Below are positions 21,658-29,818 of a stretch of DNA of 56,760 nucleotides, in pieces (within the stretch, counting starts at the first letter, position 1; each line of letters starts with the position of its first letter). Where the stretch lies: positions 1 through 56,760 of the IMG/VR virus record IMGVR_UViG_3300044691_000555; one strand, written 5' to 3'. A program made the translations under genes and the position numbers. This DNA comes from a virus. Under the pieces are notes generated by a model that saw nothing but the letters and a program-made list of their open reading frames with translations, was not told the origin of the DNA and ran no database searches.

Positions 21658-22478
21658 GTGAGCATTTTCCGGATCAGCCGATCGTGAAGGGCGCCGACGT
21701 CATCTACCGGCCGGCCGGCAACGCCGGCGAATATGCGCCGCTCGCCACCAATCCGTGGCGCGGCTGTGGCCACGGCTGCAAATATTGCTACGTCCCCAAC
21801 GCGACGCACATCGACCGCGCGCTGTTCAACGAAGCCGCCGTCCTGCGCGAGGGTTACATCGAACGGCTCCGCAAGGACGTCGTCCGCCACCGCGAACTGT
21901 CCGGCGGTCCGAACGAGCAGATCTTCATTACCTTCTCCAGCGACCCGTTCCATCGCGGCGATCTTTGCCCGACCGGCCAGGTGATCGACATTTTGCAGGC
22001 GGGCGGTTTGGCGTTCTGCACCTTATCGAAGGGTGGCGAGCGCGCGCTGCCGTTCCTGCCGATATACCGGCCCGATCGCGATGCCTACGCCTGCACGCTG
22101 ACGACACTCGATGACGATTTCTCGCGAAAGTGGGAGCCAAATGCGGCCCTGCCGCGCGACCGAATCGCCACCCTGAGCCGATTCCACGCGGCCGGGATCT
22201 TCACCTGGGTGTCGCTGGAACCGACGCTCGACGTGCAAGCATCGCTCGACATCGTCGCCGAGACCCGCCCTTTCGTCGATCTCTACAAGATCGGCCGCGC
22301 CAATTACCTGAAAGAGATCACGCGGACGACCGACTGGCGCGACTACACGCTGCGGATGATCGACCTCTGCATGGCGCTCGGTATCCGCCACTACATCAAA
22401 AAAGACCTGCAGGAATGGTTGCCGGCCGGCTATCCGAATCCGCTTCGTGTTCCGCAGCACCATGGAGTGCGCCCATGA
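21654..22478 (+). CDS. Radical-SAM protein, spore-photoproduct-lyase-like
   Basis: 274 residues starting at ATG 21654 (GGGAG upstream, overlap with the previous stop). NPWRGCGHGCKYCYVPN carries the Cx3Cx2C iron-sulfur motif (C38, C42, C45). Later blocks IFITFSSDPFHRGDLCPTG, ATLSRFHAAGIFTWVSLEP and DLYKIGRANYLKEIT match the SPL-like branch of radical SAM enzymes found in bacteria and phages, which act on DNA or cofactors. Substrate not known. It is unusual in a phage and could repair or alter DNA. Confidence 0.85.
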   Translation: MSEHFPDQPIVKGADVIYRPAGNAGEYAPLATNPWRGCGHGCKYCYVPNATHIDRALFNEAAVLREGYIERLRKDVVRHRELSGGPNEQIFITFSSDPFHRGDLCPTGQVIDILQAGGLAFCTLSKGGERALPFLPIYRPDRDAYACTLTTLDDDFSRKWEPNAALPRDRIATLSRFHAAGIFTWVSLEPTLDVQASLDIVAETRPFVDLYKIGRANYLKEITRTTDWRDYTLRMIDLCMALGIRHYIKKDLQEWLPAGYPNPLRVPQHHGVRP

Positions 22479-22684
22479 TCCGCCACCATTGCCTGAGCTG
22501 CCGCAGCGTCACCCGGCATCGTCACCTGCACGATTGCGCCCACGGCATCCCGGAAACCCACATGGCCGGCAGCGAGCGCTTCGAATGCGCCGCCTGCGGC
22601 CGCACCACCTTCGCCCACAGCCCCGACGCCGACACCTTTGCCTTTGTGCTGGACGGTCAGGCCGCCCGGAGGATCGTCGCATGA
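22475..22684 (+). CDS. Small zinc-ribbon-like protein, hypothetical
   Basis: 69 residues: RHHCLSCRSVTRHRHLHDCAHG ... FECAACGRTTFAHS. Two CxxC pairs suggest a zinc ribbon. Overlaps the radical-SAM stop by 4 nt and the next small gene. Function unknown. Confidence 0.7.
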   Translation: MIRHHCLSCRSVTRHRHLHDCAHGIPETHMAGSERFECAACGRTTFAHSPDADTFAFVLDGQAARRIVA

Positions 22685-22797
22685 GCCTCTGGTGGATCGT
22701 GCTGTTGGCCGCGCTGATCGCGGCGATCGGCGGCGGCTGGCTGATCATGCGCGCCGTGGCGGCGCCCGATCACACCGATCGCGAGCACGACGCATGA
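22681..22797 (+). CDS. 38-residue single-span membrane peptide
   Basis: MSLWWIVLLAALIAAIGGGWLIMRAVAAPD: one transmembrane helix and a charged tail. ATGA overlaps with the previous gene and with the next gene support translation despite its small size. Confidence 0.6.
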   Translation: MSLWWIVLLAALIAAIGGGWLIMRAVAAPDHTDREHDA

Positions 22798-22976
22798 CAG
22801 TAGCGGCCGTTCATCCCCAGCAAACGGCAAAACCGCCCGGCGAGGACGTCCTCGCCGTGGCCCGCGCCCTTGCCAAGCTGCACGCCAGGCTGGATCATGA
22901 GGCCGAATTGGCGCGCAGCAAGGACCCGATATGGCCGACTCAGAAAAGCTCCCCGACCCGCGCTATGCCGCTGTGA
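22794..22976 (+). CDS. Hypothetical protein
   Basis: 60 residues: MTVAAVHPQQTAKPPGEDVLAVARALAKLHARLDHEAELARSK. Helical. The start overlaps the previous stop. Its 3' end overlaps the next gene by 46 nt, so only one of the two overlapping ends may matter. Function unknown. Confidence 0.5.
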   Translation: MTVAAVHPQQTAKPPGEDVLAVARALAKLHARLDHEAELARSKDPIWPTQKSSPTRAMPL

Positions 22977-23158
22977 CCGAAGCGTTGCTTCGTAAGGCGT
23001 CGGAACAGTTAGACGTGCCCTATGAGCAGCTGACCGCCGAATTACCGCTTTCCGACCCGGAGATCACGGCCCGACATCGCAATCTGATGTTCCCGGCCCG
23101 CCGGCTTTTTGGTTTGGATCGACCCTGGATCAATCCCGTCAAGGATCCGTCCGAGTGA
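22931..23158 (+). CDS. Hypothetical protein
   Basis: 75 residues: MADSEKLPDPRYAAVTEALLRKASEQLDVPYEQLTAELPLSDPEITARHRNLMFPARRLFGLDRPWI. Acidic-helical then basic. The stop overlaps the GTG start of the recombinase (GTGA), implying co-expression. Confidence 0.6.
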   Translation: MADSEKLPDPRYAAVTEALLRKASEQLDVPYEQLTAELPLSDPEITARHRNLMFPARRLFGLDRPWINPVKDPSE

Positions 23159-24816
23159 TCCGCGTCGCCCTCTACACCCGGTTTTCCTCCGACCTGCAGA
23201 ACGACAAGTCGATCGACGACCAGATCGCGTTCTGCCGCGAGATCTGCGCGCGCGAACAATTCGCGGTGACGATGATGTTCGAGGACCGCGAACTGTCCGG
23301 ATCCTCGGCGATCAACCGGCCTGGCTTCCAGGCGATGATGCAGGCCGCCAACGCAAGATTGTTCGAAGTCATCGTCGCCGAGGACATGGACCGCATCTTT
23401 CGCGACCAGGCCGATTACCACGCCGCGCGCAAAGTGCTCGATTTCATCGGCATCGGCATTCATACCGCGACCGGCAGGGTCGGCCGCTTCGATGGCGCGA
23501 TGCGCGCCTTCTTCGGTGAGTACCAGCTGGAGAATCTGGCGCTGCATGTCCGTCGCAGCCTGGAAGGCGTGATCCGCGACGGCCGCCACGCCGGCGGCCG
23601 CGCCTATGGCTACGCCGCGATACCGGGCAAGCCGGGTGAACTGATCATCGCCGAGAACGAAGCCGCGGTCGTGCGGCGGATCTTCGCCGACTTCATCGCC
23701 GGCCGCACCCCGCGCGCGATTGCCGCCGTGCTGAACGCCGATCGGATCCAGGCGCCGCGCGGGGCGCGCTGGAATGCGTCGACCATCAACGGCAACAACG
23801 CCCGCGGCCACGGCATGCTGCTCAACGAACTCTATGCCGGCCGCATCGTCTGGAACAAGGTGCGGATGGTGAAGGATCCCGCCACCGGCAAACGGGTGTC
23901 GCGGCCGAACGATGCGGCGCTGTATCGCCATGCCGACGCGCCGCAGCTGCGCATCGTCGATGACGCGACCTGGTCGGCCGCGCAAGCGGTCAAGGCGCGG
24001 CGCAGCCATATCGGTGCCGCCAAATCGCGCCAGCCGAAGCGGCCGCTGTCAGGCCTGCTGCGCTGCGGATCCTGTGGCGGCGGCATGACGTCGATCGGCA
24101 ACACCCGCGGCACGCCGCGGCTGCAATGCTCGACCTTCAAGGAGAGTGGCGCCTGCAGCAACAGCCGCAAGGTCAGCCGCGACGCGATCGAGCGAAGCGT
24201 GTTCGCCGGCCTGCGCGAGGAGCTAAAGCAGCCGGCCGCGATCGCCGAATACGTCAAGACCTATAACGCCGAGCGCCGCCGGCTGGCGAAGGGCAGCGGC
24301 GAACGAATGGCAAAACTCGGCCGTCGCGATGCCGAGATCGGCCGCGAGCTGGAGCGCCTGGTCGACGCCATCGCCAAAGGCCGCGGCGAGGTCGACGCCC
24401 TGCTGGCGCGGATCGACGGACTCGAGAAGGAACGCCGCGAGATCAAGGCGCAGCTGGCGCTGGCGACCGCCGAGGCCGAGGTGATCACGCTGCACCCGGC
24501 CTCGATCGAACGCTACGCCGCCGATGTCGCCAAACTGGCCGATCTCGCTGCGGCGCCCGGCGGCCTGGTCGAATCGGCCGAACTGCTGGCGGTGCTGCGT
24601 GCCTTGGTCGCGCAGGTGATCGTGCACGCCGAGCCGAATGCGCGCGGATTTGCCGTCGAAGTGAAAGGACGCTTGTCCGAACTGACCGGAACGGCCCTGT
24701 TCCCCTCGCGTTCCAAAGGGGGGGTGATTGATGGTAGCGAGAGAGGGACTCACGCGCTGCCCCCCTCCCGGCCGGAACTACTGTTCAGCTTCCGCTGGAC
24801 GGCCAGGGCAGCCTAG
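23155..24816 (+). CDS. Large serine recombinase (phage integrase)
   Basis: 553 residues from GTG. The N-terminal resolvase domain has the catalytic YTRFS (S11), EDRELSGSS and AEDMDRIFRD blocks. The recombinase domain (about 150-290) follows, then a zinc ribbon with LRCGSCGGGMTSIG and LQCSTFKESGACSN (about 303-336), and a coiled coil (about 365-440). This is the domain order of the phiC31/TP901-type integrases that join attP and attB without a duplication of long homology. The attP site should be close by; I could not identify it. The C-terminus is Pro-rich and short. Confidence 0.95.
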   Translation: MIRVALYTRFSSDLQNDKSIDDQIAFCREICAREQFAVTMMFEDRELSGSSAINRPGFQAMMQAANARLFEVIVAEDMDRIFRDQADYHAARKVLDFIGIGIHTATGRVGRFDGAMRAFFGEYQLENLALHVRRSLEGVIRDGRHAGGRAYGYAAIPGKPGELIIAENEAAVVRRIFADFIAGRTPRAIAAVLNADRIQAPRGARWNASTINGNNARGHGMLLNELYAGRIVWNKVRMVKDPATGKRVSRPNDAALYRHADAPQLRIVDDATWSAAQAVKARRSHIGAAKSRQPKRPLSGLLRCGSCGGGMTSIGNTRGTPRLQCSTFKESGACSNSRKVSRDAIERSVFAGLREELKQPAAIAEYVKTYNAERRRLAKGSGERMAKLGRRDAEIGRELERLVDAIAKGRGEVDALLARIDGLEKERREIKAQLALATAEAEVITLHPASIERYAADVAKLADLAAAPGGLVESAELLAVLRALVAQVIVHAEPNARGFAVEVKGRLSELTGTALFPSRSKGGVIDGSERGTHALPPSRPELLFSFRWTARAA

Positions 24817-24893
24817 CCATAGCGTCAAACCCGCGCTCCGTCCCAATCCATAGCGTTATTTGCGCAGGCCCCGGCGGCCTCTAGAATGAGGCC

Positions 24894-25169
24894 ATGCCAC
24901 GGGAGCAAAAGATCACCCTCGGCGAAATGCGCGCCAGCGGCCTGCGCCGGCTGCTGGTCTTTTGCGCGGACTACCGCTGCGCCCATTCGGTCACGATCGA
25001 CGCCGATCGATGGACGGACGACGTCAGGCTGTCGGATCTGGAGCCGCGCTTCGTCTGCCAGGCTTGCGGCCACCGCGGCGGCGACGTCCGGCCGAACTTT
25101 GCCGACGCGCCGCCGCCGGGCCGGGCGGAACACGAAAAAGCCCGCGGCGCTCTCGCACCGCGGGCTTGA
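24894..25169 (+). CDS. Conserved alphaproteobacterial-type zinc-binding hypothetical protein
   Basis: 91 residues: MPREQKITLGEMRASGLRRLLVFCADYRCAHSVTIDADRWTDDVRLSDLEPRFVCQACGHRGGDVRPNF. Paired Cys near FCADYRCAHS and FVCQACGHRG suggest a zinc ribbon. Similar small proteins are widespread in Rhizobiales chromosomes. The 3' end overlaps the terminator of the convergent late operon. Confidence 0.7.
   Translation: MPREQKITLGEMRASGLRRLLVFCADYRCAHSVTIDADRWTDDVRLSDLEPRFVCQACGHRGGDVRPNFADAPPPGRAEHEKARGALAPRA
25133..25167 (-). terminator. Rho-independent terminator of the leftward late operon
   Basis: Read leftward: a 10-bp perfect stem AAGCCCGCGG/CCGCGGGCTT with a 10-nt loop, then TTTTTC. It closes the late operon after the ParA-like gene. 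It could also act as a weaker terminator for the rightward operon, whose last gene it overlaps. Confidence 0.87.
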
Positions 25170-25275
25170 TGCCGCGACCGGGGGACATCCGGCCGCGGCG
25201 CACCGTCTGGCAACCTGGAGGGAAATCAGACGGCGAACACGCCGGCCCCTTTGGAGGCACCGGGCGTGGGACGGT

Positions 25276-25971
25276 TCAACCCTTGGTCTGGTCGATCAGG
25301 TCCTGCAGTCCGACGGCCGTGAAGGCGCCGAACGCCTCGCGCAGCCAGGCGCGGACATAGCCGACCAGGATCCGCGAATCGGACTGCTCGATGAAGGCGC
25401 CGAAGGCTTTGGCATGCCGCTGCACCTCGGTGCAGGCACGCGCTTCGAGATGCGGAATGGTGACGACGCGGCTCTGGCTGTTGAGAAAACCGGCAAAGCG
25501 CGGGTCGGATTCCCATTCCTTGTAGCCGCTTTCATTGATGTAGTTTTTCACCAGCAGATGGTGAGCGCCGGCGCCGAGTTTTTGCGAAATCGCCGCCACC
25601 TCGGACAGGCTCGCAGCGCTCGGGCCCAGCACGTGCAGCAGCGCCAGATTGAAGCGGCCGGCGCGCACGTCATCGAGCAGGCCGGTCTTGCCCAGCGACT
25701 CCAGTACGTCCGTGAACAGGCCGGCCTTGATGTCGATCAGCGTGACGCCTGCCAGGCGGTCGAACACCCGCATCTGGTCGTCGACCGACTGCATGTCGAC
25801 GATCTCGCTGGTGTCGGTGAACTGCCGGAGATCGCCGGCCGGCCACTCACCGTCAAAAATCTTGCAGCCGACCTGCCGGTAGCGCATGTAGTCGTCGAGC
25901 GCGCGGCTCACCGTCGTCTTGCCGACGCCGCCCTTGTCGGCGCCGACCATGATCACCAGTGGTTTTGCCAT
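25276..25971 (-). CDS. ParA/MinD-like P-loop ATPase
   Basis: 231 residues. A deviant Walker A motif, GADKGGVGKTTVSRALDDYM (K at the start), places it in the ParA/SIMIBI class; a Walker B-like VTLIDIKAGLFTD follows. ParA proteins use ATP-dependent DNA binding to move DNA or cargo. AAGGGACG precedes the ATG at 25969-25971. It is the last gene of the late block. No ParB-like partner is adjacent. A phage-plasmid partition role is possible, but similar ATPases occur in integrated prophages. Confidence 0.85.
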   Translation of the reverse strand: MAKPLVIMVGADKGGVGKTTVSRALDDYMRYRQVGCKIFDGEWPAGDLRQFTDTSEIVDMQSVDDQMRVFDRLAGVTLIDIKAGLFTDVLESLGKTGLLDDVRAGRFNLALLHVLGPSAASLSEVAAISQKLGAGAHHLLVKNYINESGYKEWESDPRFAGFLNSQSRVVTIPHLEARACTEVQRHAKAFGAFIEQSDSRILVGYVRAWLREAFGAFTAVGLQDLIDQTKG

Positions 25972-26000
25972 TTTGGTTCGTCCCTTGTTTTGCTGTGGCT

Positions 26001-26198
26001 TCAGGCGTCGCCGCGCTGCAGGCGATCCTGCACCTCGCCGAGCGTCATGGTTTCATCGAGCGGCCCGACACAATCGCCGCACGGCGTTTGCTGACGCCGG
26101 TATTTGTTGCGCGCGCAGCCCTTGCCCTCGCCGCGGCAGGCCCACAGGCAGAACTTGCCATCGGCATCCTTGGCCAGAATGGTGTTGAGGGCCGCCAT
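26001..26198 (-). CDS. Small cysteine-rich protein, hypothetical
   Basis: 65 residues: MAALNTILAKDADGKFCLWACRGEGKGCARNKYRRQQTPCGDCVGPLDET. Six Cys suggest metal binding. Start at 26198 overlaps the stop of the gene upstream. Function unknown. Confidence 0.6.
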   Translation of the reverse strand: MAALNTILAKDADGKFCLWACRGEGKGCARNKYRRQQTPCGDCVGPLDETMTLGEVQDRLQRGDA

Positions 26199-26443
26199 CA
26201 GTGCGCGCCAAATATAAAAATGATCGCCGCAACGGCCATCATGACCAGGCCGGGACCGAAACAGATCGAGCAGACGATGACGATCGGCGACCACGGCCAG
26301 TGCCAGCCGCGGTTGCTGCCGTAGTCGTCGACCAGCGCGCCGGCGTCACGCCGGCCGGCCGCGACGTCGAGCCTGGTGCAGCGGCTCTCCGCGTAGAACA
26401 GCAGCCAAAGGCCGGGCACCGAGACGATGAGATAGAGGACCAT
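26198..26443 (-). CDS. Small two-helix membrane protein
   Basis: 81 residues with hydrophobic segments VLYLIVSVPGLWLLFYA and SPIVIVCSICFGPGLVMMAVAAIIFIF flanking a charged loop. It sits in the lysis-proximal group. Could be a holin-like or accessory protein, but this is not shown by sequence. Confidence 0.55.
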   Translation of the reverse strand: MVLYLIVSVPGLWLLFYAESRCTRLDVAAGRRDAGALVDDYGSNRGWHWPWSPIVIVCSICFGPGLVMMAVAAIIFIFGAH

Positions 26444-26571
26444 CAGCGGGCCAGGTGTACGATTATTTCAAAGATCACCCAGACGATGCCGGCACCGAGA
26501 GACAAGCAGCCGGCAAAACACGCAAGGCCGGTGAGCCAAAAGCGCGCGACTTCGAATCCGACGGATCGCAT
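26443..26571 (-). CDS. Small membrane protein
   Basis: 42 residues: MRSVGFEVARFWLTGLACFAGCLSLGAGIVWVIFEIIVHLAR; one or two hydrophobic spans. The ATG at 26569-26571 is preferred over a GTG at 26577 because GGAG is 7 nt upstream of it. Function unknown. Confidence 0.55.
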   Translation of the reverse strand: MRSVGFEVARFWLTGLACFAGCLSLGAGIVWVIFEIIVHLAR

Positions 26572-26573
26572 GA

Positions 26574-26996
26574 TCACACTCCGCCCGGTTGCACGTAACA
26601 GAACACGTATTGATTGCGGCTCAGGAACACGACGCCATGGCCGGTCGGGTTGCTGCGGTCCCATTTCAGCTTGTGGTTCGGGATTTCGATCTCGGTGCCG
26701 ACATCGACATGCGGCCGGTTGCGCGGTTCGTCCGGCCTGTCGTCGGTGACGGTCGCATAGGTCTTGCCGTCGCGGACGTGGATCTCGTCCGCCCAATAGG
26801 CATCGGCCTCGCCGCAGCACGATGCCGTCGGTACGTCCGGCTGCATCAGGCCCTGGTACCAGTCGCGAATGGCGCGATCGCCGTTTTCCCATTGCCCGGA
26901 ATCATGGGCATGGGCGAAGTGAATCGTCAGGAGCCCGACCAGCGCGATCAGGCCCAAGCCGATGGCCCACAGGCCGGCCTGCGCGCCCTTGCTCAT
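26574..26996 (-). CDS. Putative exported protein, hypothetical
   Basis: 140 residues. Residues 1-30 form a hydrophobic signal or anchor ([24 protein letters not shown]). The rest includes [32 protein letters not shown] and [22 protein letters not shown], a beta-rich secreted domain seen in prophages and genomes of rhizobia. Overlaps the RlpA-like gene by 4 nt. Role unknown. Confidence 0.65.
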   Translation of the reverse strand: MSKGAQAGLWAIGLGLIALVGLLTIHFAHAHDSGQWENGDRAIRDWYQGLMQPDVPTASCCGEADAYWADEIHVRDGKTYATVTDDRPDEPRNRPHVDVGTEIEIPNHKLKWDRSNPTGHGVVFLSRNQYVFCYVQPGGV

Positions 26997-27391
26997 TCGA
27001 CCCGCACCCGCGCCGTGCCGCCCATCCCGATCGCGTCCGCCGCGGCCCGCGACAGATCGATGCAGCGCCCTCTGACGAACGGTCCCCTGTCGTTGATGCG
27101 GACGCTCACGGCGCGGCCGTTGGCAAGGTTGGTCACCACCACGCGCGATCCAAACCGCCGCGTGCGGTGCGCCGCCGTCAGCGCGAAAGTATTGAATTGT
27201 TCGCCGGAGGCGGTTCGGCGGCCGTGATAGCCGTCGCCGACACCGTATTGCGAGGCGACGCAGGTTTCATCTTTCGTCATCGTCACGTCGATCGAGACGA
27301 TGCCGGCCAGAAAATTATTCGGCGAGCCGGCGAACGCGGGGGCAATGGCGCTGGCGAAGATCAGCGCCGCCAAAAGCAGGCGGTGGGTCAT
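26993..27391 (-). CDS. RlpA-like double-psi beta-barrel protein, possible lytic transglycosylase
   Basis: 132 residues. Signal peptide [21 protein letters not shown], then a DPBB domain with [49 protein letters not shown] and [13 protein letters not shown], the family motifs of RlpA (murein hydrolase acting on naked glycan). Located in the lysis region after the spanins, it may help peptidoglycan breakdown. It lacks the SPOR domain of full RlpA. Confidence 0.85.
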   Translation of the reverse strand: MTHRLLLAALIFASAIAPAFAGSPNNFLAGIVSIDVTMTKDETCVASQYGVGDGYHGRRTASGEQFNTFALTAAHRTRRFGSRVVVTNLANGRAVSVRINDRGPFVRGRCIDLSRAAADAIGMGGTARVRVE

Positions 27392-27436
27392 TGGATACTT
27401 TCTAAAGAGAGTGAGACTTGCTGCGGCCCTGGAATG

Positions 27437-27814
27437 TCAGTGCAGCGGCGGCTTCGGCGTAATGGTGATCCAGTTGGCGATCATCCATCCGATGCCGCCG
27501 CCGGCCACGGTCAATGCCGCCCAGATCCATTTGCCGAGCTTCTGGGCCCCGATCGCCTGGGCCTTGGCACTCTCGAAGGCCTCGACCGATGGCCTGATCT
27601 CGGTAATGTCCTTGATCGCGGTATCGACCTTGGCCGCCATCGCGCCGACCTTTTCAGCCAGGGCCTCGAATTTCTGATGCAGGTCGCGGCGGCCTTGCGA
27701 TGCGGTGGCCTCCTGGGATTGCCACGTCGACACCAGCGTCTTGACGGTGGACTCGAGCCCGCCGATCGACCGGCTCATCTCGCGCAACGCCGCTTCGGTC
27801 GCCGGATCGCTCAT
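27437..27814 (-). CDS. DUF1515-like coiled-coil/membrane protein, possible holin
   Basis: 125 residues. A long coiled coil (MSRSIGGLESTVKTLVSTWQSQ ... KFEALAEKVGAMAAKVDTAIKDITEIRPSV) is followed by a C-terminal transmembrane segment (WIWAALTVAGGGIGWMIANWI). It lies between the spanin and RlpA genes, so a holin-like or antiholin role is possible; not shown by sequence. Confidence 0.6.
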   Translation of the reverse strand: MSDPATEAALREMSRSIGGLESTVKTLVSTWQSQEATASQGRRDLHQKFEALAEKVGAMAAKVDTAIKDITEIRPSVEAFESAKAQAIGAQKLGKWIWAALTVAGGGIGWMIANWITITPKPPLH

Positions 27815-28197
27815 GTCGAGCTCGCGGGCTTCTTGCGCAACAAGCTGCGCACCGCGCCGGTTTTCGCGGCAACGGGCCTTTCACAGGTGGCGCCCTCGGT
27901 CTTGCCGATGCCCTGCCGCACGTCCTGCGACTGGCAAATCAGGCGATGCAGGCAGGAATTGACCTTGGCCAATGCCGCGCGATCGGTCTTCCACAGCCGC
28001 TCGACCTCGCCGGCGTCCAGTTCGCGGTCCGGCGGGGTGACCGGACGCTTGACGCAGGCCAGCACGTCCGCCGGCACCGCCGGCAGGATCGGCGCTTCCG
28101 GCGGCGGCGCCAGCGGCGGCTGGTGGTTAGCGAACGTCCCGCATCCGGCGAGACATATCGCGAGTAAAGCACTTGGCAGCATTCGAAGGTGTCGCAT
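27811..28197 (-). CDS. Outer-membrane spanin-like lipoprotein (Rz1 analogue)
   Basis: 128 residues with a lipobox LAGCG near residue 18 and Pro-rich PPLAPPPEAPILPAVP, typical of Rz1-type o-spanins. It overlaps the 3' end of the inner-membrane spanin-like gene by about 70 nt in another frame, the classic Rz/Rz1 layout. Would link the outer membrane to the partner and fuse membranes at lysis. Confidence 0.75.
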   Translation of the reverse strand: MRHLRMLPSALLAICLAGCGTFANHQPPLAPPPEAPILPAVPADVLACVKRPVTPPDRELDAGEVERLWKTDRAALAKVNSCLHRLICQSQDVRQGIGKTEGATCERPVAAKTGAVRSLLRKKPASST

Positions 28198-28516
28198 CGA
28201 TCGCCTCTTGGTTTTTGCGGAGTTGTCCTTCGGCCTTGTCGGCCCGCTCGGCGTCGCGCGCCTGCATGCCGTTGATCAGCGCCAGCTGGCGCTGGTTCTC
28301 GGCGAGCCGGCTCAGCAGCTGGGCGTTGCGGTCGCTCAGCTGTTGCGCCTCGCATTTGCCCTCGGCCCAGTCGTAGCCGCGGTGAACCAGGTAGCCGGAA
28401 TAGCCGGCGAAGGCCGCCGCCAGCAGCGCGGCCACGATCGCGCCGCCCAGGAACGGCGACAGCGAGACGCCGAACAGCCCGAGCAGGCGAATGACGATGC
28501 CGACCGCGATGCTCAT
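28127..28516 (-). CDS. Inner-membrane spanin-like protein (Rz analogue)
   Basis: 129 residues. N-terminal hydrophobic anchor (AVGIVIRLLGLFGVSLSPFLGGAIVAALLAAAFAGYSGYL), then a long periplasmic helix (CEAQQLSDRNAQLLSRLAENQRQLALINGMQARDAERADKAEGQLRKN). This is the i-spanin architecture. Its start overlaps the endolysin stop and its 3' end holds the start of the o-spanin gene. Confidence 0.75.
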   Translation of the reverse strand: MSIAVGIVIRLLGLFGVSLSPFLGGAIVAALLAAAFAGYSGYLVHRGYDWAEGKCEAQQLSDRNAQLLSRLAENQRQLALINGMQARDAERADKAEGQLRKNQEAIDATPSNAAKCFTRDMSRRMRDVR

Positions 28517-29730
28517 GGGTTTTTCCCGGTGCGGTAGTCGGCGACGCGCTTCTTCTCGATGCTGTCGGCAACGTGCCAGACCAGCAGGCCGAGACCCGCG
28601 CAGATCGCCAGCACCAGCACGATCGCGATGATGATCACGATCGACTGGGTTGTGAGGCCGAGCCCGCCGACCGCTTCCCTGGCGCTTGAAACCGCGGTCG
28701 CATGGTCGGTGATGACAGCGAGCGCGCCGGCACCGGCCGTGCCTGACGCGCCGCCGAATATCTTGCCGCCCCATCCCTTGACCTTGTCGGTAAACGACAC
28801 GGTCTCCGACCCCTGGTCACGCAGATCGTCCGCGGTTGCGTTGGCGCGCTCTTCCGCCACTTCCGGCGGCTGCGCTTTCGCCAGCGCGGTTAGAAATTCG
28901 TCGTCGATCACGGGCGTCAGCGGCAGGCCGTTCTTGTTGCGGAAGGCGAGGATGGCATCCTCGGTCTTGCCCTTCGGCGTCAGGCTGCCGTCGATCGCGC
29001 CGACCTGGTAATAGCCGACATCGCGCAGCTGCTGCTGCACGCGCGCCACCATCTCGGGATCCGGCACCGGTGCCACGTCGGCGAGGGCCGCGAAGTGCTC
29101 GGGATGATGCTGCGCCAGGCCCTGCTCGAACAGCGCGGCCTCATGGTCGCGGCGGTTGCGCAGGCCCGACGTATTCGGCCACAGCCGTTTCATCGAACGG
29201 ATCAGCGCCGGGATCCGGGCGAGATCGCCGGATTTCACGCAGGCCTTGATGTCGCGCATTTCGGCATAGCGCGGCCCGGCATTGCCATAGGACGCGCCGC
29301 GGTTGAAGGTGATCGACAGCAGCACGCCCAGGCAATGCGGCGACAACTGGTCGACGCCGGGCACCGCATGGCGCAGCATCGCCAAATAGCGCGGGACGTC
29401 ATGGTTCGAGAACACGTCGAGCGCCGTTTCCCAGGGGATATCGACCACGGCCCGCAGCTGCTGCGCCGGTGCGCGCGCCGCCACGCCCGTGACGCCGCAG
29501 GTTTTCGCCAGCGCGCTGACCATAGCGTCCGGGATCTTGCCCTTCCAGTCGGCAACGAACTGCGCGCGGCTGTTCTGTCCGACGTCGTAGCCGATCGCGA
29601 TGGTGACGCCGGAACTCTCGCCCGGCCACTCCGGATGCCGGTAGCGCTTGTTGTACGCCGCCTGGCCGGAGACCTCTTCGTTGACGATAAGGTCGAACGA
29701 TTCCTTGGAAATACCGTGAAGCTCGATCAT
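28513..29730 (-). CDS. Modular endolysin with peptidoglycan-binding region and C-terminal membrane anchor
   Basis: 405 residues. An N-terminal lysozyme-like region has a candidate catalytic Glu in NEEVSG (about residue 18-20) and GVTIAIGYDVG, and then CLGVLLSITFNRG. A peptidoglycan-binding block (ARVQQQLRDVGYYQVGAIDGSLTPKGKTEDAILAFRNKNGL) spans about 240-285. A C-terminal transmembrane span (IVIIIAIVLVLAICAGLGLLVWHVA) ends it. GAGGA is upstream of the ATG. A C-terminal membrane anchor is uncommon for endolysins and suggests membrane-tethered activity. It is followed by the spanins. Confidence 0.82.
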   Translation of the reverse strand: MIELHGISKESFDLIVNEEVSGQAAYNKRYRHPEWPGESSGVTIAIGYDVGQNSRAQFVADWKGKIPDAMVSALAKTCGVTGVAARAPAQQLRAVVDIPWETALDVFSNHDVPRYLAMLRHAVPGVDQLSPHCLGVLLSITFNRGASYGNAGPRYAEMRDIKACVKSGDLARIPALIRSMKRLWPNTSGLRNRRDHEAALFEQGLAQHHPEHFAALADVAPVPDPEMVARVQQQLRDVGYYQVGAIDGSLTPKGKTEDAILAFRNKNGLPLTPVIDDEFLTALAKAQPPEVAEERANATADDLRDQGSETVSFTDKVKGWGGKIFGGASGTAGAGALAVITDHATAVSSAREAVGGLGLTTQSIVIIIAIVLVLAICAGLGLLVWHVADSIEKKRVADYRTGKNP

Positions 29731-29818
29731 CGCGAAATCCTCGGCGAACGATGTGAGGCGTGACAAAAGGCCCGCCCGGTATGGGCGAGCCTCGAAACCG
29801 TTAAACGCTTCGGAGAAA

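Noticed and set aside
24815-24857. CCATAGCGT repeated at about 24815 and 24849 as an attP core
   Set aside because: Only 9 bases, no inverted arms visible; too weak to call an attachment site.
26822-28537. 571-codon plus-strand frame
   Set aside because: Opposite the lysis genes; no motif, biased composition.
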